From Synaphobranchus kaupii (Eukaryota > Chordata > Actinopteri > Anguilliformes > Synaphobranchidae), in the NCBI GenBank assembly GCA_029718625.1, contig CM056389.1:5764014-5828013 (forward strand): a stretch of DNA of 64,000 bases. The letters are read 5' to 3'. Shown here piece by piece: positions 37,101 to 50,400 of this stretch. The notes beneath the pieces are model-generated. The model was not told where the DNA came from. It saw nothing but the letters and a program-made list of their open reading frames with translations, and searched no databases. The translations under genes and the position numbers were made by a program. Position 1 is the stretch's first letter, and every line of letters starts with the position of its first letter.

Positions 37101-38384
37101 ACCCCCTCTTTATAACCACTCCTCCTGTCATGCCTTTATAACTCCCTCTTTATAACCACTCCTCCTGCCATGCCTTTATAACCCCCTCTTTATAACCACT
37201 CCTCCTGCCATGCCTTTATAACCCCATCTTTATAACCACTCCTCCTGCCACGCCTTTATAACCCCCTCTTTATAACCACTCCTCCTGCCACGCCTTTATA
37301 ACCCCCTCTTTATAACCACACCTCCTGTCATGTCTTTATAACTCCCTCTTTATAACCACTCCTCCTGCCACACCTTTACTACCCCCTCTTTATAACCACT
37401 CCTCCTGCCATGCCTTTATAATCCCCTCTTTATAACCACTCCTCCTGCCACGCCTTTATAACCCCCTCTTTATAACCACTGCTCCTGCCATGCTTTTATA
37501 ACCCACTCTTTATAACCACTCCTCCTGCCACGCCTTTATAACCCCCTCTTTGTAACCACTCCTCCTGCCATGTCTTTATAACCCCCTCTTTATAACCACT
37601 CCTCCTGCCATGCCTTTATGACCCCCTCTTTGTAACCACTCCTCCTGCCATGTCTTTATAACCCCCTCTTTATAACCACTCCTCCTGCCATGCCTTTATA
37701 ATCCCCTCTTTATAACCACTCCTCCTGCCATGCCTTTATAACCCCATCTTTATAACCACTCCTCCTGCTATGCCTTTATAACCCCCTCTTTATAACCACT
37801 CCTCCTGCCATGCCTTTATAACCCCCTCTTTATAACCACTCCTCCTGCCACGCCTTTGTATCCCTCTTTATAACCACACCTCCTGTCATGCCTTTATAAC
37901 TCCCTCTTTATAACCACTCCTCCTGCCATGCCTTTATAACCCCCTCTTTATAACCACTCCTCCTGCCATGCCTTTATAGCTCCCTCTTTATAACCACTCC
38001 TCCTGCCACGCCTTTATAACCCCCTCTTTATAACCAATCCTTCTGCCATGCCTTTATAACTCCCTCTTTATAACCACTCCTCCTGCCATGCCTGTAATTG
38101 ATTAGTAGGCATAATCTTAAGTCTTTGCTTTTTACAATTGCAATTTATTACATTTGCATTTCAAAGGATAGATTAAGTCTTGTGAATTTAACAGGAAATT
38201 AAAATAAATTCACATACTAACTGACATTCAGAAGTTACATTTAGTGACATTCAGAAATTATAGTGGAAATAATGTGCAATTCAGCTGTGTTACACTTAAA
38301 AAAGTTTAAAGTGACTGCACTATATGCTTGATATTCTCTGCATGCAGTACTTTGGGTGTGTGAAAAGCATGTCATGAATACAAA

Positions 38385-38415
<31 letters not shown>

Positions 38416-41400
38416 TATTTGGAATATTTGTACTTGAATAAATGGGAACCTGTGTGGCCCTACAGACCCTGAACATTATTTTGTTCAGAAAATTGTGTTC
38501 ACAAATAAGATTTTTTATTATTGTACATTTAAAAATGTAATAAGTATATCTACTTTACTTATTTGGGTAAACGTTATCTGACCCACACAGTACATTACTA
38601 GGGCAAACATATATTTGGATATGTTTTTAAGATTCAAAATGTATTTAATAGGCCTAAATTGTAACGTTCCGTTCCCCTCCTGTCCTTTTCCGTGTTTTCC
38701 CTTTTTCCCTCCGTGTCATATTGGATTCCCCTGTCCATGTTTTCCCCTGTCCGTTGCTGCAGGCTGGGCGTTTCCCTTCTGTTTGTCTCTCGGTTTCCCA
38801 CTTTGGTTTCCACCTATCTCTTTCCCCTCTCATGGCATTCTTTCCGCACCTGGTTTATTGTCAATCACCCTCAGTTACATTCCTCACGTGTTCGCCTTTG
38901 ATTTCAATTTCACTCCCCTACTTAAACCCCCGTCTGGCTGCTAGTCGGCGCCAGTTCGTTAACTAACTTACGTTGTGTGTTCCTGGTCTTCTAGTTATTG
39001 TCCTGTTTTACTGAATGCTTGGTTGCGGATTTAAACCCGTCAGCTTTCAGTTTTTCCCTACCCTCCAGTCTGGTTGCTATCTAGCCCTAACATTTGCTGC
39101 ATGCTTTGTTTCTAACCTGTCTCCCTCCAATTACCAGCTGTTCCTGCTTCTACCAGTCTGTAGCTGTTAGTCTGCGTGTGTGTGTGTTACGGTGCCCCCC
39201 AACTCCAGCTCGCATTGCGTCCGCAGTTGGGTGTCTGCCTCGCTATCCTGCAGTGGTTCCTGTCCGGCCGAGGCGAATCCCTTTGCCGCGGTTACGGTCC
39301 CAGGTTCCTCAGCAAACCAGCTACCCCAACCGGCCTCAGCTGAGCTCCACCACACAGCTCTACCCAGCCGGGCTCTGCCGGTACCCTACCTCAGTATCCA
39401 GCCCAGTACCTGTTGGACCTCCCGGTCCAGTTCCAGTCCAGTTCTGGCTCGGAACTTACCTCCTGTCCAAAGTCCGGTTCCGGCTTGGAACTACCCCGTT
39501 GTTCCTGCAATCCAGTTCCAGTTGGACCTCCCGGTCCAGTTCCTGTCCAGTTCCGGTGCTACGTGCACTTCCAGTTAAAGTCCAGTTCCGGCTTGGAACA
39601 ATCCCGTTGTTCCTGCTAACCAGTTCCAGTTGGACCTCCCGGTCCAGTTCCAGTCCAGTTCCGGTGTTACGTGCACCTCCAGTTAAAAGTCCAGTTCCGG
39701 CTTGGAACAAACCCGTTGTTCCTGCTTTCCAGTTCCAGTTGGACCTCCCGGTCCAGTTCCAGTCCAGTTCCGGTGTTAAGTGCACCTCCAGACTAAAGTC
39801 CAGGTTCCGGCTTGGAACAACCCCGTTGTTCCTGCCATCCAGTTCCAGTTGGACCCCCCGGTCCAGTTCCAGTCCAGTTCCGGTGTTTAGTGCACCTCCA
39901 GTTTAAAGTCCAGTTCCGGTTTGGAACAAACCCGCCGATTCCGTGGTCCAGTTCCTGAGTGGACCTCCGGTCCAGTACAGTCCAGTTCCGGCTTGGAACC
40001 CACCTCCTGTACTCAAGTCCAGCTCCGGCTTGGAGCAGTTCGTATTGAACTTTCTCACCCTGTGTAATACTGTGTTTCTCTTCTGTACAGCTTCGGGACT
40101 ACCCCAAAGCTTATAATAAAAACCCCTTGCTGTTTAATCTGCCTCCTGGTCGTTGCACTTGGGTCCAGCCCGTATTTGGTTCGTAACATAAATATCTAAA
40201 TAATTGTAATTTTTATCTGTATTTATTTACATTACATTACAATCATTTGGCAGACGCTTTTATCCAAAGCGACGTACACAGACACGTCTTCTATCACTCC
40301 TTCCACGGCCACTTTCCCAATGATATCCCCACCCTCTCTACTTCAGACGAGAGGTCCGGGGATGCCCTTTCCTCTCCCTCTACTGGCAGAACTTTTTTTC
40401 ATGAATGGTTATTTTCTTTTTTAATTTTTATCTCAGCTGGAGTTCGCAATTCAGATGAAGTAGCCTATCCTCTGCCACATAGCGGCTTTTTGAGGCTGCA
40501 CACCACTACTAACGCTCCCAATAAGCACATGTTTATTTTCATGTTCATTCATAAGCATTTAAAGTTTACCCTCAAAAAAATAATCATTTGCTTTCCTGTT
40601 GCTAGCCATGGCCTATGAAACTGGAGAAAACCGCGTTGGCATGTGCATTTTAAAGGAGGTGGCCTTGCCAAATATGATAGTAAAATGTGATGCGGTATGT
40701 CAAAACCAGGCGGAATTGGGCAAGAGGTCAATTTTGAGTTATTGGTATATTAGTAAAACATAGACCTTGCACTTACAACTCCGCTTTCTTTTTCAAATCG
40801 GATATTCCAAAGCGAAGTTATTAAGATTTTAAATTGGGACCGTCTGAAACATCGAAACTGAGAAATAGCCCTTTAAAGTTTGAGTTTAAACAAAACAAGT
40901 TGGTTAACAAATGTTAGCGTACCGAACCCTGTTATCCGGCGGAAACCAGACATTTTTGTGATCAACATACGATACTGATATTATTCTGGCACATACCATT
41001 GAACATATTATATTTATTAGGTTCACAAAACGATAAGCTAACTTTTAAGCCAATAACCATGTAGATGTGACCGGTAGTTTTTTTTGTTTTAACGTCTTTT
41101 AGATTAGAAAGTACTGTCAAAAAAGGGGCGCCCTTTATCGGGCGGCTCTTGTAGTGCATAAACAAGCTCACGATTATTGTTGTTTAATAATCAATTAATA
41201 GTTTATTTCATCAAGAAAGATACCGTTTGAATAACCAATATGTTGGCAAAATAGCTGGCTAACTGGATAGTTTACCTGACAGTCCGAAAGATGTCGATAT
41301 TGGGTTTATTTCTTCACAAAACGATAAACTAAGTTTTAAGACAATATTAAACATGTAGACGTGACCGGTAGTTTTTTGTTTTAACGTCTTTTAGATGAGA

Positions 41401-44400
41401 CAGTAATGTCAAAAAAGGGGAGACAACTATCGTTTATTGGCTTAAAAGAGATAGGCTCAATCGCATTGGATTTATTTCTTTACAAAAACGATGTTAACTT
41501 TTAAGCCAATAACGTGTTTTTTTTTTCGTTTTAACGTCTTTAAGATGAGACGAGACTGCCAAAGAAAGGGCGCCCATTATCGGGCGGCTGTTGTAATCCA
41601 TAAACAAGCTCATGATTATTGTTGTTTTAAGAATCAATTAATAGTTTATTTCATCAAGAAAGATACCGTTTGAATAACCAATATGTTGGCAAAATATCAT
41701 CATGCGATTTTACGTTAGCAAGTGAGCTAGAAGTTACGCTAAAATTTGGCGTCATTTCCAAGCAAAATCTCGAACAAGGCATCATTTTGTGAAATGACAT
41801 GCCTCTCTAAAAGTGCTTAAAAAATACTTTGTCGATGAAATTTCAGTTTGAAACTTTTACAGAACATTTTTAATATTTGTAGCATCATAAATGTTCAAAA
41901 ATCTCAAAAACGCTAAAATTCACCCCCAAGGCATTTTGCAGCTTTTCCTCCGTTCGTAGCTCTGCCCAATTCCGCCTGCTTTTGACATACCGCGTCACAA
42001 ATGGGCGTGTGAGTATGGTAATACATATTGATGTGAACGCACTTCCGAATAGACGGCCAAGTCTGTTTTATCAACCTATGAACACATTTAGACTCAGATC
42101 AGTGATTTACACAAGTATGATGATTCACACGTGAGATTTTTGTACGCAAGTTGATAGGCGCAAATACACGCTCATTTGTACGACCATGTTGAATGATAAA
42201 TGAGGCCCAATGTTTTTAAGGGCTGAGAGTTTGTGGTCATTGTGGTTATTTCTGTAGGAAACGCTGAAAAGTGCCAAACTCTCTGTGCTGTATAGGTATG
42301 GGGCATGCCCCGCCAAGCCGTAACTTGGTGGATGGCATACCTGCCATCCCAATATATGTCAACCGATGTATATGTCATTCATCTGTATTATGTCCCAGTA
42401 ACAAAAATGCCTCCAGCCTCATCTTTACCAAGATATTCACTAAATGTCACGTTTTTGTTATTCTTTCAGGAAGTGGAGGACATTAAACCTGCAGAATCAG
42501 GTACAGTGATTTTCTGTATGATGGAGTATATTTCACAGGTACAGTGATTTTCTGTATGATGGAATATATTTCACAGGTACAGTGATTTTCTGTATGATGG
42601 AATATATTTCACAGGTACAGTGATTTTCTGTATGATGGAGCATATTTCACAGGTACAGTGATTTTCTGTATGATGGAATATATTTCACAGGTACAGTGAT
42701 TTTCTGTATGATGGAATATATTTCACAGGTACAGTGATTTTCTGTATGATGGAATATATTTCACAGGTACAGTGATTTTCTGTATGATGGAGTATATTTC
42801 ACAGGTACAGTGATTTTCTGTATGATGGAGTGTATTTCACAGGTACAGTGATTTTCTGAATGATGGAATATATTTCACAGGTACAGTGATTTTCTGTATG
42901 ATGGAATATATTTCACAGGTACAGTGATTTTCTGTATGATGGAATATGTTTTCACAGGTACAGTGATTTTCTGTATGATGGAATATATTTCACAGGTACA
43001 GTGATTTTCTGTATGATGGAGTATATTTCACAGGTACAGTGATTTTCTGTATGATGGAATATATTTCACAGGTACAGTGATTTTCTGTATGATGGAATAT
43101 ATTTCACAGGTACAGTGATTTTCTGTATGATGGAATATATTTCACAGGTACAGTGATTTTCTGTATGATGGAATATATTTCACAGGTACAGTGATTTTCT
43201 GTATGTTGGAATATATTTCACATTGTGTGCAGTTTTTTTTGTAATAGTCTACAACCATTTTGAGAAACATGAATGAAAGTGATAGCAATGTATTCCAGTA
43301 CTGAATTTATTGTAGCATTCATGTAATGTACTATTTTGTCAAGCATTTGAAAAATGTGATAGCAATTTGATAGCAATTTTTTTGTCGTGGTCTGAAAACG
43401 CACTTTTTCAGACTCCACCTCGACTAAAATTATACCTATATAGGGCCATTCTATAGTATTCGCTTCCTGTTTTCTATTTTACTTGTGTTTTTGGTTATTT
43501 TATAGTTCAGAATGTATAGCTGACTGTGTGTACTACTCATGTTTATTACTAGGGATAGCTCCTACGCTGTGAGAAAGCTGTGCTTTGTCGGATTTGCTTT
43601 GTAGTCGCATCAATGAACTTCAATATGCACTTATTGTACGTCGCTTTGGATAAAAGTGTCTGCCAAATGATTGTAATGTAATGTAATGTATTCCAGTACT
43701 GAATTTATTGTAGCATTCATGTAATGTACTATCTTGTCAAGCATTTGAAAAATGGCCCCACATTATGGATTCTTTACTTGAGTGTAATTAGATTTTTAAT
43801 ATGGGAGGGCTTTTACTATTTGCTATGCAGAGAAGAATGTATTGTAAATTAAATGAAAGTCTGAGTTGGACATTTAACGTTTTACATACTGTCCCAACTT
43901 TTTTGGAATTGGGGTTTGTAGTTGGACAGCGTGATTATTTAACCCCTTTGTTGGACAAGGTGTATTTTTACTCTTAGTAGGACATGGGGCTCTTGACGAT
44001 CTTAGCGAGTGGTCTAAAACGCTTGACGCAAGTGCATTTAGGGCGTATCCAACTCCACTTTTGCTAGTTAGAGGGCGCACATAAGTCCGCAAAAAGAGCG
44101 ATTTACAGCTGGCGAAACAGACATGCTTGTGCGGAAGGTTAAAGTGTGCGAGCAAGGAATATATGGATCAATATTAGGATCAATATTATTCAGACTAACC
44201 ATGACGTGTTTTGATATACACAATAATAATAATCCTAAACATTAGGCTTCCCGGTAATTCCAGACCATAATTATTTACCGATGGACCCTTTTACTATTAT
44301 GCATTTTTTGATATAGCCTACATAATATTATTTCACATTGTAATCTTGATAGTTTTAGTCGTGCTTGTGCGCGCCCTTGTGTTTAACAGACAGGAGGATG

Positions 44401-47400
44401 TGCACACGTTGTGCTCACGCCTATGTAGATGCACTTATATTGCGCCGTTAAAATAACATTGAAACAACTGCGACATGACTTAAGACCAGGTTTGTGGTGT
44501 TTTTAGCTCAAATGCTTTTTGCTGCCTCAAGATAGCAATATGCCAAAAATGATCCTGGCCACACCTCATCTTAAGACCAACACGCCCAGTTCACTTGCTA
44601 TGGGCGCAACATCACTTGGTATTTAAACAACGTGAGTGCGGGGCACTAAAATGACAACTGCATTGGTTTGAATCTAGCAAAGAAACTAGCGTTTGGGTTA
44701 ATGCTGCTTAGCGCCAGGTTTAAGATAGGGACCTATATGGGGCCACTCTTTGTCCAACTAAGAGTTAAATAAACACCATGTGCAACTTTTATGTGCATTT
44801 TACATACCGTCCAAACTTTTTTGGAATTGGGGTTTGTAATTTACTTAATTGGACTTAGTTGTTTATTAAACTCTGGTGGACAGGGTGTTTATTAAACTCT
44901 AGTGGACAGGGTGTTTATTTAATTATTAGTTTGACAAGGAGTTTATTTAACTCTTTCTTCTTTTCTTAGTTTGGCCGAGTTCACCATTGGGGAGAGGTAT
45001 GTATTTTAGCTTCTGCTTTGTGTTACTTCATGTCATAGTCTATTTCTCTGTATATTTTGTAAATAGCCTAGAAATATTATTACATTAGTTTAGTGCTTAA
45101 TTACCAAAGGCATGCTGGTAATCTGGCACTTAGGCCCAGAATACTGGCATGCATTGGTTGAGAGTTTGCATGGATATACACAGTTGGTGTACTTCAGTAG
45201 AAAGTAGTTTTCAATAAAACCATGGACAACAAGGACTGTGGCAGTTCTTGAGTAACCGTGTCATTACATTTGGAAAGAGACATTGCTGTTGATTTTTTCA
45301 AATGTAAATCTTTGGCACTTTGAGTGCTTCAAACATTGGACAGGGTGTTTATTATACTGCACAGGGCGGGGTGTTTATTAAACTTCACTGGACAGGGTGT
45401 TTATTATACTGCACTGGACAGGGTGTTTATTATACTGCACTGGACAGGGTGTTTATTATACTGCACGGGGCAGGGTGTTTATTATACTGCACTGGACAGG
45501 GTGTTTATTATACTGCACTGGGCAGGGTGTTTATTATACTGCGCTGGACAGGGTGTTTATTATACTGCACTGGACAGGGTGTTTATTATACTGCACTGGG
45601 CAGGGTGTTTATTATACTGCACTGGGCAGGGTGTTTATTATACTGCACTGGACAGGGTGTTTATTATACTGCACTGGGCAGGGTGTTTATTATACTGCAC
45701 TGGACAGGGTGTTTATTATACTGCACTGGGCAGGGTGTTTATTATACTGCACTGGACAGGGTGATTATTATACTGTACTGGACAGGGTGTTTATTATACT
45801 GCACTGGACAAGGTGTTTATTATACTGCACTGGACAGTGCACTGGGCAGGGTGTTTATTATACTGCACTGGGCAGGGTGTTTATTAAACTGCACTGGACA
45901 GGGTGTTTATTATACTGCACTGGACAGGGTGTTTATTAAACTGCACTGGACAGGGTGTTTATTATACTGCACTGGACAGGGTGTTTATTATACTGCACTG
46001 GACAGGGTGTTTATTAAACTGCACTGGACAGGGTGTTTATTATACTGCACTGGACAGGGTGTTTATTATACTGCACTGGACAGGGTGTTTATTATACTGC
46101 ACTGGACAGGGTGTTTATTAAACTGCACTGGACAGGGTGTTTATTATACTGCACTGGACAGGGTGTTTATTATACTGCACGGGGCAGGGTGTTTATTATA
46201 CTGCACTGGACAGGGTGTTTATTAAACTGCACTGGACAGGGTGTTTATTATACTGCACTGGACAGGGTGTTTATTATACTGCACTGGACAGGGTGTTTAT
46301 TATACTGCACTGGACAGGGTGATTATACTGCACATGACAGGGTGTTTATTATACTGCACGGGGCAGGGTGTTTATTATACTGCACTGGACAGGGTGTTTA
46401 TTATACTGCACTGGACAGGGTGCTTATACTGCACTGGGCAGGGTGTTTATTATACTGCACTGGACAGGGTGTTTATTATACTGCACTGGACAGGGTGTTT
46501 ATTATACTGCACTGGACAGGGTGTTTATTATACTGCACTGGACAGGGTGTTTATTATACTGCACTGGGCAGGGTGTTTATTATACTGCACTGGACAGGGT
46601 GATTATTATACTGCACTGGACAGGGTGATTATTATACTGCACTGGACAGGGTGATTATTATACTGCACTGGACAGGGTGTTTATTATACTGCACTGGACA
46701 GTGCACTGGGCAGGGTGTTCATTATACTGCACTGGGCAGGGTGTTTATTATACTGCACTGGACAGGGTGTTTATTATACTGCACTGGACAGGGTGTTTAT
46801 TAAACTGCACTGGACAGGGTGCTTATTATACTGCACTGGACAGGGTGTTTATTATACTGCACTGGACAGGGTGTTTATTATACTGCACTGGACAGGGTGT
46901 TTATTAAACTGCACTGGACAGGGTGTTTATTATACTGCACTGGACAGGGTGTTTATTATACTGCACGGGGCAGGGCGTTTATTATACTGCACGGGGCAGG
47001 GTGTTTATTATACTGCACTGGACCGGGTGTTTATTATACTGCACGGGGCAGGGTGTTTATTATACTGCACTGGACAAGGTGTTTATTATACTGCACTGGA
47101 CAGGATGTTTATTATACTGCACTGGACAGGGTGTTTATTATACTGCACTGGACAAGGTGTTTATTATACTGCGCTGGACAAGGTGTTTATTATACTGCAC
47201 TGGACAGGTGTTTATTAAACTGCACTGGACAGGGTGTTTATTATACTGCACGGGGCAGGGTGTTTATTATACTGCACTGGACAGGGTGTTTATTATACTG
47301 CACTGGACAGGGTGTTTATTATACTGCACTGGACCGGGTGTTTATTATACTGCACGGGGCAGGGTGTTTATTATACTGCACTGGACAGGGTGTTTATTAA

Positions 47401-50400
47401 ACTGCACTGGACAGGGTGTTTATTATACTGCACTGGACAGGGTGTTTATTATACTGCATTGGACAGGTTGTTTATTATAATGCACTGGACAGGGTGTTTA
47501 TTATACTGCACTGGACAGGGTCTTTATTATACTGCATTGGACAGGGTTTTTATTATACTGCACTGGTCAGGGTGGTTATTACACTGCACTGGACAGGGTG
47601 GTTATTACACTGCACTGGACAGGGTGTTTGTTATACTGCACTGGACTGGGTGTTTATTACACTGCACCGGACAGGGTGGTTATTATACTGCACTGGACTG
47701 GGTGTTTATTACACTGCACCGGACAGGGTGTTTATTATACTGCACTGGACAGGGTGTTTATTATACTGCACTGGACAGGGTGTTTATTAAACTGCACTGG
47801 ACAGGGTGTTTATTATACTGCACTGGACAGGGTGTTTATTATACTGCACTGGACAGGGTGTTTATTATACTGCACTGGACAGGGTGTTTATTATACTGCA
47901 CTGGGCAGGGTGTTTATTATACTGCACTGGACAGGGTGATTATTATACTGCACTGGACAGGGTGATTATTATACTGCACTGGACAGGGTGATTATTATAC
48001 TGCACTGGACAGGGTGTTTATTATACTGCACTGGACAGTGCACTGGGCAGGGTGTTCATTATACTGCACTGGGCAGGGTGTTTATTATACTGCACTGGAC
48101 AGGGTGTTTATTAAACTACACTGGACAGGGTGTTTATTATACTGCACTGGACAGGGTGTTTATTATACTGCACGGGGCAGGGCGTTTATTATACTGCACG
48201 GGGCAGGGTGTTTATTATACTGCACTGGACCGGGTGTTTATTATACTGCACGGGGCAGGGTGTTTATTATACTGCACTGGACAAGGTGTTTATTATACTG
48301 CACTGGACAGGATGTTTATTATACTGCACTGGACAGGGTGTTTATTATACTGCACTGGACAAGGTGTTTATTATACTGCGCTGGACAAGGTGTTTATTAT
48401 ACTGCACTGGACAGGTGTTTATTAAACTGCACTGGACAGGGTGTTTATTATACTGCACGGGGCAGGGTGTTTATTATACTGCACTGGACAGGGTGTTTAT
48501 TAAACTGCACTGGACAGGGTGTTTATTATACTGCACTGGACAGGTTGTTTATTATAATGCACTGGACAGGGTGTTTATTATACTGCACTGGACAGGGTCT
48601 TTATTATACTGCATTGGACAGGGTTTTTATTATACTGCACTGGTCAGGGTGGTTATTACACTGCACTGGACAGGGTGGTTATTACACTGCACTGGACAGG
48701 GTGTTTGTTATACTGCACTGGACTGGGTGTTTATTACACTGCACCGGACAGGGTGGTTATTATACTGCACTGGACTGGGTGTTTATTACACTGCACCGGA
48801 CAGGGTGTTTATTATACTGCACTGGACAGGGTGTTTATTATACTGCACTGGACAGGGTGTTTATTAAACTGCACTGGACAGGGTGTTTATTATACTGCAC
48901 TGGACAGGGTGTTTATTATACTGCACTGGACAGGGTGTTTATTATACTGCACTGGACAGGGTGTTTATTATACTGCACTGGGCAGGGTGTTTATTATACT
49001 GCACTGGACAGGGTGATTATTATACTGCACTGGACAGGGTGATTATTATACTGCACTGGACAGGGTGATTATTATACTGCACTGGACAGGGTGTTTATTA
49101 TACTGCACTGGACAGTGCACTGGGCAGGGTGTTCATTATACTGCACTGGGCAGGGTGTTTATTATACTGCACTGGACAGGGTGTTTATTAAACTGCACTG
49201 GACAGGGTGTTTATTATACTGCACTGGACAGGGTGTTTATTATACTGCACGGGGCAGGGCGTTTATTATACTGCACGGGGCAGGGTGTTTATTATACTGC
49301 ACTGGACCGGGTGTTTATTATACTGCACGGGGCAGGGTGTTTATTATACTGCACTGGACAAGGTGTTTATTATACTGCACTGGACAGGATGTTTATTATA
49401 CTGCACTGGACAGGGTGTTTATTATACTGCACTGGACAAGGTGTTTATTATACTGCGCTGGACAAGGTGTTTATTATACTGCACTGGACAGGTGTTTATT
49501 AAACTGCACTGGACAGGGTGTTTATTATACTGCACGGGGCAGGGTGTTTATTATACTGCACTGGACAGGGTGTTTATTATACTGCACTGGACAGGGTGTT
49601 TATTATACTGCACTGGACCGGGTGTTTATTATACTGCACGGGGCAGGGTGTTTATTATACTGCACTGGACAGGGTGTTTATTAAACTGCACTGGACAGGG
49701 TGTTTATTATACTGCACTGGACAGGGTGTTTATTATACTGCATTGGACAGGTTGTTTATTATAATGCACTGGACAGGGTGTTTATTATACTGCACTGGAC
49801 AGGGTCTTTATTATACTGCATTGGACAGGGTTTTTATTATACTGCACTGGTCAGGGTGGTTATTACACTGCACTGGACAGGGTGGTTATTACACTGCACT
49901 GGACAGGGTGTTTGTTATACTGCACTGGACTGGGTGTTTATTACACTGCACCGGACAGGGTGGTTATTATACTGCACTGGACTGGGTGTTTATTACACTG
50001 CACCGGACAGGGTGTTTATTATACTGCACTGGACAGGGTGTTTATTATACTGCACTGGACAGGGTGTTTATTACACTGCACTGGGCAGGGTGTTTATTAT
50101 ACTGCACTAGACAGGGTGTTTATTACACTGCACTGGACAGGGTGTTTATTAAACTGCACTGGACAGGGTGTTTATTATACTGCACTGGACAGGGTGTTTA
50201 TTATACTGCACTGGACAGGGTGTTTATTATACTGCACTGGACAGGGTGATTATTATACTGCACTGGACTGGGTGTTTATTACACTGCACCGGACAGGGTG
50301 TTTATTATACTGCACCGGACAGGGTGTTTATTATACTGCACTGGACAGGGTGTTTATTATACTGCACTGGACAGGGTGTTTATTATACTGCACTAGACAG

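Noticed and set aside
27126..38094. CRISPR array
   Set aside because: Units are contiguous with no unique spacers, and the DNA is from a vertebrate.
39094..39906. 270-codon Pro/Val/Ser-rich ORF
   Set aside because: Lies inside the solo LTR and follows its 109-bp VNTR; LTRs of this type are not expected to code.
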